Assembly (NCBI GenBank): GCA_964415795.1
Contig: CAYQBN010000004.1
Coordinates: 1-64,000, forward strand
Direction: 5' to 3'
DNA from: CALITV01 sp964415795
GTDB lineage: Bacteria; UBP6; UBA1177; JAKLFG01
Length of the DNA: 64,000 bases
Below are positions 32,412 to 41,824 of the stretch, piece by piece (within the stretch, counting starts at the first letter, position 1; every line of letters starts with the position of its first letter). The translations under genes were made by a program, and so were the position numbers. The notes under the pieces are model-generated. The model searched no databases, was not told the origin of the DNA, and saw only the letters and a program-made list of their open reading frames with translations.

Positions 32412-33311
32412 ATGCCGACCGTCGCACTCACCATAGACCTCGATCCGCTCTCAGCATATTACGCCATTCATGGCCTCTCAACACCGCCATCCGGCGACCC
32501 CGTCCTCAAGTTGGGTATCCGTCGTTTTCTCAATCTCGTCGATGAATATCACATACCAGCGACGCTTTTCGTGACCGGATCGTTCATCGGTGAAGAAGAG
32601 TGGAGCCTCCTCCGGACCGCTGCCGGGAAGGGATGCGAGCTCGCTGACCACAGTTTCTCGCATGACTATCGTCTTTCGTTGCGCCCCCAAGAGGACATTG
32701 AAACAGATCTTCGACGGAACGCCTTCGTGATCCGGGAATACACCGGTGCTTCCCCTGTCGGTTTCCGCGCCCCCGGGTACAACACTTCGCCCGCCCTTCG
32801 CTCGGCTGTCGCTGCCCTCGGATATCGCTACGATTCTTCGGCACTTCCCTCTCTCTTCTACCACACTGCCAAGCAGGCGATCATTTGGATGAAGCGGGCC
32901 ACCGGTCACCGTTCGGTCTCGTTCGTATCGTCGCTCCGCGATTCTTGTGGTCCACGAGATCCGTATCGCCTCGCCGCAGGAGGCACATTAGAGTTGCCTA
33001 TCACTACGGTACTACCGATCGTAGGGCTTCCTCTCATCGGCACGGCACTCGTCACTTTTCCGGCACCGCTCGTTCACCTCATGGTATCTCGGGCGCTCAG
33101 GAAAGAGATCGTCGTCATCGAACTCCACGCCATAGATTTCGTCGAAGCCGACGATGATCCCGAATTGCGTCCGCTCCTCGGCAAACAGCCCGATCTCTCC
33201 CGTCCGGTCGAGCGTAAACTGCGCCGTCTTTCCCGCACGATAGAGCGCTTTCTGGAAAAAGGCTTCTCGTTCGAGACGCTCGACGAGGCGGCATCGCATT
33301 ACCCCGTATGA
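32412..33311 (+). CDS. Polysaccharide deacetylase (NodB homology, CE4)
   Basis: A 299-residue metal-dependent deacetylase. Motif 1 is VALTIDLDPLS (Asp pair), motif 2 HSFSHD gives the H-x3-H metal ligands, motif 3 is RAPGYN, and motif 5 is IELHAIDF. No signal peptide is present, so it acts in the cytoplasm, possibly on lipid-linked or nucleotide sugars, as ArnD- or PgaB-like relatives do. It starts one base after the glycosyltransferase stop and overlaps folC by 4 bases. The substrate is unknown. Confidence 0.87.
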   Translation: MPTVALTIDLDPLSAYYAIHGLSTPPSGDPVLKLGIRRFLNLVDEYHIPATLFVTGSFIGEEEWSLLRTAAGKGCELADHSFSHDYRLSLRPQEDIETDLRRNAFVIREYTGASPVGFRAPGYNTSPALRSAVAALGYRYDSSALPSLFYHTAKQAIIWMKRATGHRSVSFVSSLRDSCGPRDPYRLAAGGTLELPITTVLPIVGLPLIGTALVTFPAPLVHLMVSRALRKEIVVIELHAIDFVEADDDPELRPLLGKQPDLSRPVERKLRRLSRTIERFLEKGFSFETLDEAASHYPV

Positions 33312-34552
33312 AACTTTCCTTCCTCGCCGATCTCTATCAGCGCCGTGGCGGCATAAAATTAGGACTCGGGCGCATCGCTGCCGCCTTCCCCCTCGTCAAG
33401 CGACGCGAGATCCCTGTCTATCATGTCGCCGGCACCAACGGTAAAGGGACCACCGTCTATGCGATAGACCATCTCCTCCGCCAGAAAGGGCACCATACCG
33501 GCTGTTTCGTCTCTCCCCACATTCGTGAATTCAATGAGCGCATATTGATGGACGGCACGAACATACCCGATACTGTCGTCGGGCGGATCTACCACGACCT
33601 TGAACGAGAGATCCCCGATTTCGCCGCTCTCAGTTTCTTCGAGGTGACCTTTCTCATAGCGTGGCGCTGGTGGGAAGAGGAGCAGATCGAACAGGCGGTC
33701 GTCGAGGTCGGCCTCGGCGGACGGCTCGACGCCACCAATGTGATCGATTGGCCCAAGACGGCCATCATCACCTCCATCGGACATGATCACACGCACATTC
33801 TCGGCGACACTGTCGAACAGATAGCGTCGGAAAAACTGGGTATCGTGCACCACAGGGATCACCTCGTTCTAGGAGCGACCATCTCTGCCGGTCTCCGTGC
33901 ACACATACAACAAAAGGCTCTGGAAGGGGGAGCCTCCGAGGTCATCGTGGCACCGTCACTCCCGCCGGCGCCATTCGTCGCCCCCCATATGATGTCCCTC
34001 TCGGCTGAGCAGATGGCCAATCTCGCGATCGCGCATACTGCAGTAACAATAAACGAAGGACCGATACCGGCCGATTTTTCTGAACTCATGGTACCGGGGC
34101 GCTTCCAACGGTTCCGCAACCGCATCATCCTCGATGTCGCCCACAATCCACCGGCGATGGAGGCGCTCGCCCGCCACCTCACCACACTCGGGATACGCCC
34201 TTCCCTCCTTTTCGGCGCGATGAGAGACAAGGACATCACCCGAACGCTCGACGCCATCGCTCCCAAGGTCGGCGACATCTTTCCGGTGCATCTCACTGCC
34301 GACGGCGACCGCGGAGCCACCGTCGAAGAGATCGTTACGCGTGCTCCAGCATCTGCCCGACGAAAGATGAGGTGGGGAACGACGATCGACGACACCATTG
34401 CAATGGCACTCGGAACGCTCGTCGAACCCGATGCAACGCTCCTCGTCACCGGCAGTTTCTTCATGGTCGAGCGATTCCTCGCCTTTCTCGAAACGCCGAG
34501 AGGAGTCCGTCTGTCTGAAGACTTGCATTTGCCACCCGAGACCCTAGAATGA
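33308..34552 (+). CDS. folC: Folylpolyglutamate synthase/dihydrofolate synthase
   Basis: A Mur-ligase-fold enzyme that adds glutamate to folates. The 414-residue protein has the P-loop VAGTNGKGTTVYAIDHLL, the folate/FolC motif SPHIREFNERI, EVGLGGRLDATNV, ITSIGHDHTHILGDTVEQIA and the C-terminal domain start DVAHNPPAMEALA. The ATG overlaps the deacetylase stop. Length is standard. Confidence 0.94.
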   Translation: MKLSFLADLYQRRGGIKLGLGRIAAAFPLVKRREIPVYHVAGTNGKGTTVYAIDHLLRQKGHHTGCFVSPHIREFNERILMDGTNIPDTVVGRIYHDLEREIPDFAALSFFEVTFLIAWRWWEEEQIEQAVVEVGLGGRLDATNVIDWPKTAIITSIGHDHTHILGDTVEQIASEKLGIVHHRDHLVLGATISAGLRAHIQQKALEGGASEVIVAPSLPPAPFVAPHMMSLSAEQMANLAIAHTAVTINEGPIPADFSELMVPGRFQRFRNRIILDVAHNPPAMEALARHLTTLGIRPSLLFGAMRDKDITRTLDAIAPKVGDIFPVHLTADGDRGATVEEIVTRAPASARRKMRWGTTIDDTIAMALGTLVEPDATLLVTGSFFMVERFLAFLETPRGVRLSEDLHLPPETLE

Positions 34553-34580
34553 CTCGTCATCGCTCGACGAACGGGGAACC

Positions 34581-36221
34581 ATGAAGATCCGGAGCATCCA
34601 CCTCAAGAATTTCCTTATCATTCGCGAAAGTACCGTCTCACTCAACGCCGGATTCACCGCGATCACTGGCGAAACGGGGAGCGGCAAGAGTCTTTTCGTC
34701 GAGGCGATTCGCCTGCTCCTCGGCGGACGAGGTACCCGCTCTCTCGTCGGCCCGTGGGGAACGACCGGCGAGGCATCGGCGATCATGGAGATCTCACCGC
34801 GCGACGCCGCTCTGATCGCATTCCTGCGGGATCTCGCCATCGAACCGGATGAAGATCACTGTATCGTGGTACGCCGCGTCATCGGAGAACGGAACGCCGC
34901 CTTTCTCAACGCATCGCCCGTGCCGGCACAGAAACTCGCCGATCTTTTTAGCGATTGGATCGAGATATCGTCCCAGTTCGAGAACCGCGAGCTCTACCGA
35001 AACGACTACCAGACCGCGGTCCTCGACACCTTTGGCGTTCCCGAGAAGCTCCGTTCGACCTATGAACGGCAGTGGCGCGATCTCCAAGAGATACGGAGTG
35101 AACTGGCCCGTCTCCGGGCGCTCGACGACCCGCGGCGTCGTGATTATCTTGCCTTCCAGATCGAGGAACTCGCTGCGTTCAACCCGCAGGAGGAAGAGGA
35201 CGCCGACCTCGAACAGCGCATCCGCATCGCCGAGAACCGCAAGAAACTGGAAGGGCTCGCCTCCCGCGCCGACGAGGCGCTTGCACAAGCCGACACAGCG
35301 CTCACTGCCGCCGACCGCGCATTCAGCGAGATGGCGCGGATCACCGATCTGAAAGACCTTTCCAGCCGTACTGCCGCGATCCTCATCGAGTGCCGCGACA
35401 TCTCACGGACGCTTACCGATCTTGCCCAACGCCTCACAGCGGCCGACGACGAGGAGGAACTGCGCACCCGCTATGACACCCTCAATCGCCTCCTCCTCAA
35501 ACACGGTACCCGCGACGCCGCAGAACTCATCGCCGTATGGCGGTCGCTCGAAAAAGAGGCTTCTGACCTTGCCGAGACTCCTGCCCGCATCGCTGCGCTC
35601 GAGGAAAAGGAACGCGCACTTCTTACGGTAGCACATGAAACGGCAACCGCCATCCACGAGGCCCGAATGAAAGCGGCGCCAAAACTTGAAAAGAAACTTA
35701 CTAGCCATCTCAAGACGCTCGGTATGCCGGAGGTCGTGTTCCGTGTCGCGGTAACACCGCAGGAGGAACTCTCATCACAGGGCCTCGACACGGTGCGATT
35801 TCTGGTCAACACCATCGGTACCGGAGACCTCCGGGATATAAAGACCCTTTCCGGCGGCGAACTGTCGCGGCTTCTCCTCGCCCTGAAACTTGTTGACCAA
35901 GAGGAAGGAAAATTCATTCTTTTCGATGAGATAGACGCTAACATCGGCGGCGAAACGGCGGCACATGCGGCCGAGCAGTTGCGCGAGAGCGCTATACGCA
36001 ACCAGATCCTCGTCGTCACCCACTTCCCACAGACGGCGGCCTGTGCCGGCACCCACATCGTCGTCGAAAAGGTTTCCGAACGGGGAAGTCAGCCGGTCGA
36101 GACCCGGTTGCGTGAGGTTTCCGGTGACGAACGGGTTCGTGAACTCGCCCGCATGATGGGCGACGCCGAGTCAAAAGAGAATCTGAAAGCGGCTCATAAA
36201 CTGTTGGAGAAACGATCATGA
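34581..36221 (+). CDS. recN: DNA repair protein RecN
   Basis: An SMC-like ATPase acting in double-strand break repair. Of 546 residues, the N-terminal half has Walker A GETGSGKS (30-37), the central about 150-350 is an Ala/Glu/Arg-rich coiled coil, and the C-terminal half has the ABC signature LSGGELSRLLLAL, Walker B FILFDEIDANIGGETA and VVTHFPQTAACA. Length is normal. It lies 28 bases after folC and overlaps the next glycosyltransferase gene by 4 bases. Confidence 0.95.
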   Translation: MKIRSIHLKNFLIIRESTVSLNAGFTAITGETGSGKSLFVEAIRLLLGGRGTRSLVGPWGTTGEASAIMEISPRDAALIAFLRDLAIEPDEDHCIVVRRVIGERNAAFLNASPVPAQKLADLFSDWIEISSQFENRELYRNDYQTAVLDTFGVPEKLRSTYERQWRDLQEIRSELARLRALDDPRRRDYLAFQIEELAAFNPQEEEDADLEQRIRIAENRKKLEGLASRADEALAQADTALTAADRAFSEMARITDLKDLSSRTAAILIECRDISRTLTDLAQRLTAADDEEELRTRYDTLNRLLLKHGTRDAAELIAVWRSLEKEASDLAETPARIAALEEKERALLTVAHETATAIHEARMKAAPKLEKKLTSHLKTLGMPEVVFRVAVTPQEELSSQGLDTVRFLVNTIGTGDLRDIKTLSGGELSRLLLALKLVDQEEGKFILFDEIDANIGGETAAHAAEQLRESAIRNQILVVTHFPQTAACAGTHIVVEKVSERGSQPVETRLREVSGDERVRELARMMGDAESKENLKAAHKLLEKRS

Positions 36222-36943
36222 ACACCCACCGAATCGCGGTGTGCATCCCGACCTACAACGAGCGGGAGAACATCCTCGCCATCGCGCAGGCGGTCCGCGA
36301 GGCGCTCCCGACGGCCGACATTCTCGTCGTGGACGACAACTCGCCTGACGGAACCGCCGACATCGTCCGCGAGTTCCAGAAGGAACACCCGTGGCTCAAA
36401 CTTCATGTGCGGCAGGAGAAGAAGGGGCTTGGAGCGGCCTACATAGATGGCTTTCAGCGGCTCATCGCGGCCGGCTACGACATCATCATCCAGATGGATG
36501 CCGATTTCTCGCATCAGCCGAAGTATCTCCCCCACTTCATCGAAGAGATCGACAAGGGTGCCGATGTCGTTATCGGCTCGCGCTACGTGAAGGGCGGTGG
36601 CACCGAGAACTGGAACCTTCTCCGGCGCATCATCTCGCGCGGCGGCAGTCTCTACTCACGCATCATCCTCTGCCTCAACCAGCACGATGTGACGGCTGGC
36701 TACAAGTGTTGGCGTGCCGAAACGCTCAAGAAGGTCATTGTCGGAGATCTCAAACTATCGGGGTTCGGCTTTCAGATAGAAATGTCGTTCCGCACCAAAC
36801 TGGTGGGAGCGAAGATAAAAGAGTACCCGATCGTCTTCCCCGACCGCGAAAAGGGGGTCTCAAAGATGAGTGGCAAGATATTCAAGGAAGCGCTCTTCGG
36901 GGTGTGGAAACTGCGTTTCATGGGCAGACGCGTGTTCGACTGA
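36218..36943 (+). CDS. Polyprenol/dolichol-phosphate mannosyltransferase-like GT2
   Basis: A 241-residue GT-A enzyme of the DPM1 group. IAVCIPTYNERENI starts the fold, VDDNSPDGTADIVREF is the UDP/GDP-sugar pocket, and QMDADFSHQPKYLPHF is the family's metal-binding D-A-D. PDREKGVSKMSGKIFKEAL is a family hallmark. It would transfer mannose (or another hexose) to polyprenyl phosphate. The ATG overlaps the recN stop. It has no transmembrane extension. Confidence 0.9.
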   Translation: MNTHRIAVCIPTYNERENILAIAQAVREALPTADILVVDDNSPDGTADIVREFQKEHPWLKLHVRQEKKGLGAAYIDGFQRLIAAGYDIIIQMDADFSHQPKYLPHFIEEIDKGADVVIGSRYVKGGGTENWNLLRRIISRGGSLYSRIILCLNQHDVTAGYKCWRAETLKKVIVGDLKLSGFGFQIEMSFRTKLVGAKIKEYPIVFPDREKGVSKMSGKIFKEALFGVWKLRFMGRRVFD

Positions 36944-36946
36944 GGT

Positions 36947-38152
36947 TCAGTCGGTCGGGCGGATAAGCACCCGATCGTTCTTCTGAAAAACAAAGTAGCG
37001 TTCCTTATCCCACGCAACGACTTCGAGAGCGTGGTAATCGGCTCCTTCGGTCTCGCGGTCCTCCCAAAGACGCGCGAACGACGCATCGAATTTCATGATG
37101 ACCAGTTCGGTTTCATGGGTCGTTATCTCACCGTACCCGCACCCGCTCCCGTGAACGGCGCGGTCGTTGGCGCCAATGAGGTAGAGGTCTCCCTCCACAA
37201 AACGCACATCGCGCTGATAGGAGATCCCCTCACTCGTATCGAGCGTCGCGAGCGTTTCGAGCGTGACGGCGCCAGCGACGGAAGCAAGGCGGTAGAGATT
37301 ATCGTCTTCGCCGAACCAATAGAGGCCATCCTCGCGGAGCACCGCCGCGATGCCACGTGCACCCGTTTCCGGGTCAGGGTCGATCGTATCGCCGTCGTCG
37401 AGCGACACGGCATTCGTCACCGCTCCCTCGCCGTTGATGACAAGATAGCGATAGCCGCCCTCGCCGGTGCTCCGTACGAGGTGCACTGTGCCGCCGATCC
37501 CCGAAAGAAAAACCACGCGGCCTTCTTTCTCGGCAGGATATGGCCACCGCGCTCCTTCATCCTCGGATTCGGCATCGTGCCGTTCGATAAAAAGGGCTCC
37601 GGTATCATCGAGGCCGGCAAGGTAGAGGTCACCGGCGGCGGTGACGAACGCGGCATGGATCTCGCGGCCGGCTATTGACGGGAAGGAAACGGCCCCCAGT
37701 TCGTCGAGCGCCGCCGAAAGCGTCACCACGGTGACATGGAAAAAGGGACGGGACTCGGTTGTGGCCAATAATGCCGCCGTGTCTCCCGTGCGCGCTGGGA
37801 CATCAAACCACCGTTCATCTACGGCGACGAGGTAGTAACCGCCCGCCCCGCGTCTATACGCCGATACGCGGAGATCCACCGCAGGAAAGTCTTTTTCAAA
37901 AAGAGCAATGCGTCGAAATGAGTCGTCATAAAGCGCCGCTATCGCACGGCGGCAGTAGGTCATCGCCTCGGGACAAGAGAAATCCTCTCCCTCGATATCA
38001 CGCCGTGCGCGGTCGGCGCCGGCAACGAGGAGCAGGTCCGAGGAAACGATGGCGTTCTGTCCTTCCATCGTGCCGAGGCTTGTTTCATGCTTTTCGCAGG
38101 AGATCGCTATAAAAAAAATCGCCAGAAAGGCCATCCGTTCAATGAGATTCAC
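36947..38152 (-). CDS. Lipoprotein of unknown function
   Basis: A 401-residue lipoprotein. The signal MNLIERMAFLAIFFIAISC places the lipidated cysteine at 19. A GTG start at 38152 overlaps the stop of the upstream gene as GTGA, has GGAGG 3 bases before it, and gives the basic n-region that the internal ATG at 38134 would lack. The rest is beta-rich (repeats such as GDLYLAGLDDTGALFIERHD, GEGGYRYLVING, EDGLYWFGEDDNLYRLAS), suggesting a beta-propeller-like fold. No catalytic motif was seen. Its coupling to the arylsulfotransferase-like gene suggests a joint function at the cell surface. Confidence 0.75.
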   Translation of the reverse strand: MNLIERMAFLAIFFIAISCEKHETSLGTMEGQNAIVSSDLLLVAGADRARRDIEGEDFSCPEAMTYCRRAIAALYDDSFRRIALFEKDFPAVDLRVSAYRRGAGGYYLVAVDERWFDVPARTGDTAALLATTESRPFFHVTVVTLSAALDELGAVSFPSIAGREIHAAFVTAAGDLYLAGLDDTGALFIERHDAESEDEGARWPYPAEKEGRVVFLSGIGGTVHLVRSTGEGGYRYLVINGEGAVTNAVSLDDGDTIDPDPETGARGIAAVLREDGLYWFGEDDNLYRLASVAGAVTLETLATLDTSEGISYQRDVRFVEGDLYLIGANDRAVHGSGCGYGEITTHETELVIMKFDASFARLWEDRETEGADYHALEVVAWDKERYFVFQKNDRVLIRPTD

Positions 38153-39975
38153 ATTCCTCCTCCGTAAAGCGAGGCGTGACGCGCGCCCCGGTAGATGCGC
38201 CACCCGTTGAGGTCGGGCGCCGGATCGACAACTTCGAGATCGAACACCTTCCGTTCCGGCGTCTCGCCGCGGGTCACCTCGATGACACGCGCCGACACCT
38301 TACAGTGCCAGAGATCATCGGTCGGTACGCCGTACTCATCGGTCGTGATGCCGCCGAACACGATGAGCACATTGCCGGTCACCGGCAGAAGATCGGCATC
38401 GCTGAGATACGGAGCATAGATCTTCTCGCCACCGCCGTTCCACTCCCACACCTGAGACACCGTTCTCGCGTGCTCGTCAACCGCGAAGATAACGGCCCGG
38501 CTCCAGTTCTCCTCAGCAGGGAACATCGGATCGTAGGGGAATGCCCGATAGGCGCCGTTGTCGAACATGAGGATCGTGCCATCGAATAGTCGTTTCGGGG
38601 CATGCTGATAGTAATTCCACTGGAAGGGAAGACCAACCGGCGTCAGCAAAAGGGCGCTCCACGGTTCCTTCCAGTAGTCATGCGGCCCGAGAAGCCAACG
38701 CAATATGCCGTCATCGTACCCTATCTTCACGATAACCGACTGGTTTCGGAGCGATACCACGATCGTGTCGTCGCTTTCGTCGTAATAGACCGCGTTTGCG
38801 TGCGTCCACTGTTTGAACATCCGTATCGAAGTATAACCGATCCGATAGGGATCGAGAAGGTCAAAGAAATTCCACCGCTTCACCACTTCACCGGCCGGCG
38901 TGAACTCGACCACCTCGTCTCCCGTGACCACCGTCGTCTCGAGCGGCGCCGACGGATCGGTTTCACTCGTCGGCCAGTTCTCTATCATGCGCCGGTCGGT
39001 ATCGAGCGACAGCCAATTCCCCCACGGGAGCAGGGTCACGGCGTGATGGAACACATCGACCGCGACGGGAATGCTCCCCTCTTCCAAGGGAAAATGATTC
39101 TTGGGGTGCCACGCCTGTTGCGTCTCACCGAGCAGATCGGTGACAATGAGGCGGTAGAGGAACTGGATCATGAGACGACCATCGGGAAGCAGCGAGAAAT
39201 CATAACAATCACCGCTGTCCCGAAAATACCAGCCGACGCGCCCTTCCGTATCCACGGCGACAAGAAGACATCCATAATTTTTGTCGGTCTGGGCACTTCC
39301 GGGAGACCGCGAGATGTTGAGAAGCGTCCACCCGGGTTCCATCGCGGCCGGATCGGTGCTTCGTATGGTAAGAGGGGGAAAATCGTCCGGCAGCGTCGGT
39401 GCTTCGAGCGTCACCGGCTCCCCCACCGGTTCGTATGCCCCTCCGATTTTTTTCTTCTCGACGGAAATAGTGTTCGCAACGCCGGGGAAAAGGCCGAGCA
39501 CCGGAAAGCGGTGGAACGTGGCCGGCGGCGAAGGTATCTCGGCTGAGCGCGTTCCCTCGGATGAAACGATGGTCACCCGGAGCGTCACCGGTTCGGCGGT
39601 CTTCAGCGTCCCCACCGCAGCCAGCGGAACACGGGGATTGTCGTTGAGCACGATGGAGAGCTCATCCTTCTCTTCGATGCTCTCCTCATCGCCGTCGGTC
39701 ACGAGTGCATCCGCCTCCGATGCCTCATCTTCGGTCGGAGAAGTTTCATCGTTTGCCGTTTCGCCTTCCGAAGAAACATCGGGAAACAACAGGGCATCAT
39801 CGGTCTCTTTCCCCTCGATCTCTTCGATCGCGAACTCATCTTTGTCGTAAGGGACTTCCCCTTCATCGCGCAAAAGCACCGTGTCGCCATCTTCGGGTGG
39901 CTGTGAAGGGGTGCCCTTTTCACAGGAGATAACGAGAAACACCCCAAAGAATAGCGATGCGCCCAAGAAACGCAT
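38149..39975 (-). CDS. Arylsulfotransferase (AssT)-like lipoprotein
   Basis: A 608-residue lipoprotein. MRFLGASLFFGVFLVISC puts the lipidated Cys at 18. Residues about 25-110 are a Glu/Asp-rich linker. The remainder resembles the periplasmic arylsulfate sulfotransferase propeller: QWTHANAVYYDESDDTIVVS with LRNQSVIVKI and WLLGPHDYW, the 'W-T-H-x-N' region of AssT. AssT moves sulfate between phenolic compounds via a phospho-His-like intermediate; whether the catalytic residues are complete here was not checked. The ATG at 39975 has AAGAGGAG upstream. The lipoprotein gene at 36947 is coupled to it. Confidence 0.85.
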   Translation of the reverse strand: MRFLGASLFFGVFLVISCEKGTPSQPPEDGDTVLLRDEGEVPYDKDEFAIEEIEGKETDDALLFPDVSSEGETANDETSPTEDEASEADALVTDGDEESIEEKDELSIVLNDNPRVPLAAVGTLKTAEPVTLRVTIVSSEGTRSAEIPSPPATFHRFPVLGLFPGVANTISVEKKKIGGAYEPVGEPVTLEAPTLPDDFPPLTIRSTDPAAMEPGWTLLNISRSPGSAQTDKNYGCLLVAVDTEGRVGWYFRDSGDCYDFSLLPDGRLMIQFLYRLIVTDLLGETQQAWHPKNHFPLEEGSIPVAVDVFHHAVTLLPWGNWLSLDTDRRMIENWPTSETDPSAPLETTVVTGDEVVEFTPAGEVVKRWNFFDLLDPYRIGYTSIRMFKQWTHANAVYYDESDDTIVVSLRNQSVIVKIGYDDGILRWLLGPHDYWKEPWSALLLTPVGLPFQWNYYQHAPKRLFDGTILMFDNGAYRAFPYDPMFPAEENWSRAVIFAVDEHARTVSQVWEWNGGGEKIYAPYLSDADLLPVTGNVLIVFGGITTDEYGVPTDDLWHCKVSARVIEVTRGETPERKVFDLEVVDPAPDLNGWRIYRGARHASLYGGGM

Positions 39976-39999
39976 AGAGAATCTCCTCTTACCTGATGA

Positions 40000-40028
40000 A
40001 CGATACGACCGCCACACCTCATTGTCAA
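40000..40028 (-). promoter_or_regulatory. Promoter of the AssT-like/lipoprotein operon
   Basis: Minus strand: TTGACA (40028-40023), 17-nt spacer, TATCGT (40005-40000), about 25 bases before the ATG at 39975. Confidence 0.7.
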
Positions 40029-40044
40029 TAGATGAACACTTTTC

Positions 40045-40072
40045 TTGCCCGCGAAAAGAGCCGCATTATACT
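40045..40072 (+). promoter_or_regulatory. Promoter of the gene at 40100
   Basis: TTGCCC (40045-40050), 16-nt spacer, TATACT (40067-40072). It diverges from the minus-strand promoter; the two -35 boxes are 17 bases apart. Confidence 0.6.
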
Positions 40073-40099
40073 TGCCGCGATCAGTGGCGGAGGAGTTCG

Positions 40100-40822
40100 A
40101 TGATCAGGCTTACAGCGCTGCTCTTTATCGGGATGTTCTGCCTGCCGCTCGCGGCAGAAGATGGATCGGACGGCCTGCCCGACACGACGACGGTCGTGGC
40201 AAAACTGCGGGCGAAGTATGCCCCGATCTATCGGCAATATGCCGGTTTCGAGACGACGCGCGACTTCACCACGAAGACCTATGACCCCGAAACAAAAAAA
40301 CTCCTCTTCGCCGAGCACACTGTCGTCCGCAAGAAGGAATACTTCTACAAGGCGCCGGAGAGCACGGTCATCCGGTATGAGAAGGATGGCAAGCCGCAAG
40401 ACCCCGATGACTACGACACCACCGAGATAGACCCCTTCTGGCCGCTCTTCGACGACCGGAGCACCGAGCACTACGAGTTCCGCGTCTCAGGAGAATACGC
40501 CCCGGGCTCAAAGGATCTGCTCCAGAAGCCTGCCCTCGTGCTCGATGTGATCCCGAAGAAGGAAGACTACCGTCACTTCAAAGGGCAAGCCTTCATCGAT
40601 CCGAAGACGTACGATCTCCTCATGATCAAGGGAAGACCGGCAAAGCCGCACTGGGCGATGAAGGAGTTCGAGGTGCAATACCTCTACGAGCAGGTCGCCG
40701 GCGGCTACTGTCTCAAGAAGGCATGGGTGACCGCCCGCGTCTCACTGTTTCTCATTAGACCCGATCGCATTCATGTGTACGAAGTGACCGGCTCCGACAC
40801 GAAGCCGATACCGAAGAAATAA
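40100..40822 (+). CDS. Exported protein, lipoprotein-sorting-like beta fold
   Basis: A 240-residue protein with a cleavable signal peptide (MIRLTALLFIGMFCLPLAAE). The mature part is beta-rich: YAGFETTRDFTTKTYDPETKK, KEYFYKAPESTVIRYEK and QAFIDPKTYDLLMIKG. The feel of 'YRHFKGQAFIDPKTYDLL' is like LolA/outer-membrane-lipoprotein-sorting-type domains, in which a strand pair ends 'I-D-P-x-T-x-x-x'. I cannot place it firmly. AGGAGTTCG precedes the ATG at 40100; the longer open frame upstream is rejected because it crosses the promoter. Convergent with sppA. Confidence 0.65.
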   Translation: MIRLTALLFIGMFCLPLAAEDGSDGLPDTTTVVAKLRAKYAPIYRQYAGFETTRDFTTKTYDPETKKLLFAEHTVVRKKEYFYKAPESTVIRYEKDGKPQDPDDYDTTEIDPFWPLFDDRSTEHYEFRVSGEYAPGSKDLLQKPALVLDVIPKKEDYRHFKGQAFIDPKTYDLLMIKGRPAKPHWAMKEFEVQYLYEQVAGGYCLKKAWVTARVSLFLIRPDRIHVYEVTGSDTKPIPKK

Positions 40823-40828
40823 CGCCTC

Positions 40829-41824
40829 CTATTCCATCGAGAAGAGCGGCCAGAGGTAGTAGAAGCCGGCGGGGAGGGAATCGCGTCCCGCGAGCGAGAC
40901 GTTGATGAGGTGCGGCACCGCGCCGTCGCGGCTCACGCTGTTGTTGTAGTAGGAATCGTTCGCATACCGTTCCCGGCGATAGACGACAAGGCGCGCGTCG
41001 TCACCAGCACCCGCTATCTTTCGCGCAAGTGCCACCGCCTCGTCGAGGTAACCTATCTCGTCAATGAGACCGAGTTCCTTGGCCCGCCGCGGCAGGAAGA
41101 CCGCCGCGGTCTTTACTTCCTTCATCGCCTCCTCGGAGAGTTTCCGGTGAAGCGCCACCTTCGCATAGAAATCGGCGGCGAGTTCGTCCACGATCTGCTG
41201 AAAAAACGCCTTCTCTTCGGGCGTCGTCGGGTTGAACGGCGAGCCGATGTCCTTCGCGTCGCCCGATTTGTCCACCTCGACCGCAACGCCGATCTTCTCC
41301 ATGAGTCCGTGGAGTTTCGGCCGCATGAAGATGACGCCGACCGACCCGGTCACCGTGGATGGGTGCGCCACGATCTTGTCCGCCGGAAGCGAGATGAAGT
41401 AGCCGCCCGAAGTCGCCATGTTCATCATGACGACGACCACCTTCCTGCCGGAACGCTCTTTGAACCGTTTTATCTCGTGGTAGAGCAAGTCGCTCGCCGT
41501 CACGGTGCCGCCGGGCGAATCAACGACGAGGAGCACCCCCTTCACCGCCGGGTCCGACTCGGCGAGCGCGAGTTGCGCGACCGTCTCCTGCACGACGCTC
41601 GGCATCGAACGAAGAATCCCTTTATCCGGCTGATCGGTTATGACCCCCTCGACACGGATGAGGGCTATCTTATCGCGCCCCGATCCCTCGAGCGTATATT
41701 CTCCCAGCGGATCGGTCCCGTCCTTGAAGAACTTTACCTGCGTCTGAAAGCAACCGGCCATAAGCAGAGATACCGCGGCGGCGAACAAACAACACCGCCC
41801 CGGTTTACGAAAGAAGTTTTTCAT
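40829..41824 (-). CDS. sppA: Signal peptide peptidase SppA (S49), lipoprotein-type
   Basis: A membrane-anchored serine protease that degrades signal-peptide remnants. The 331-residue short form has a lipobox LLMAGC (C25) in place of a transmembrane anchor. VDSPGGTVTASD, the catalytic serine S139 in MATSGGYF, and lysine K191 in SGDAKDIGSPF make the Ser-Lys dyad. DKIVAHPSTVTGSVGV is the family's stretch after the serine. The gene overlaps the cNMP-binding gene by 4 bases, and is the last of the trmL operon. Lipidation is inferred from the N-terminus. Confidence 0.9.
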   Translation of the reverse strand: MKNFFRKPGRCCLFAAAVSLLMAGCFQTQVKFFKDGTDPLGEYTLEGSGRDKIALIRVEGVITDQPDKGILRSMPSVVQETVAQLALAESDPAVKGVLLVVDSPGGTVTASDLLYHEIKRFKERSGRKVVVVMMNMATSGGYFISLPADKIVAHPSTVTGSVGVIFMRPKLHGLMEKIGVAVEVDKSGDAKDIGSPFNPTTPEEKAFFQQIVDELAADFYAKVALHRKLSEEAMKEVKTAAVFLPRRAKELGLIDEIGYLDEAVALARKIAGAGDDARLVVYRRERYANDSYYNNSVSRDGAVPHLINVSLAGRDSLPAGFYYLWPLFSME

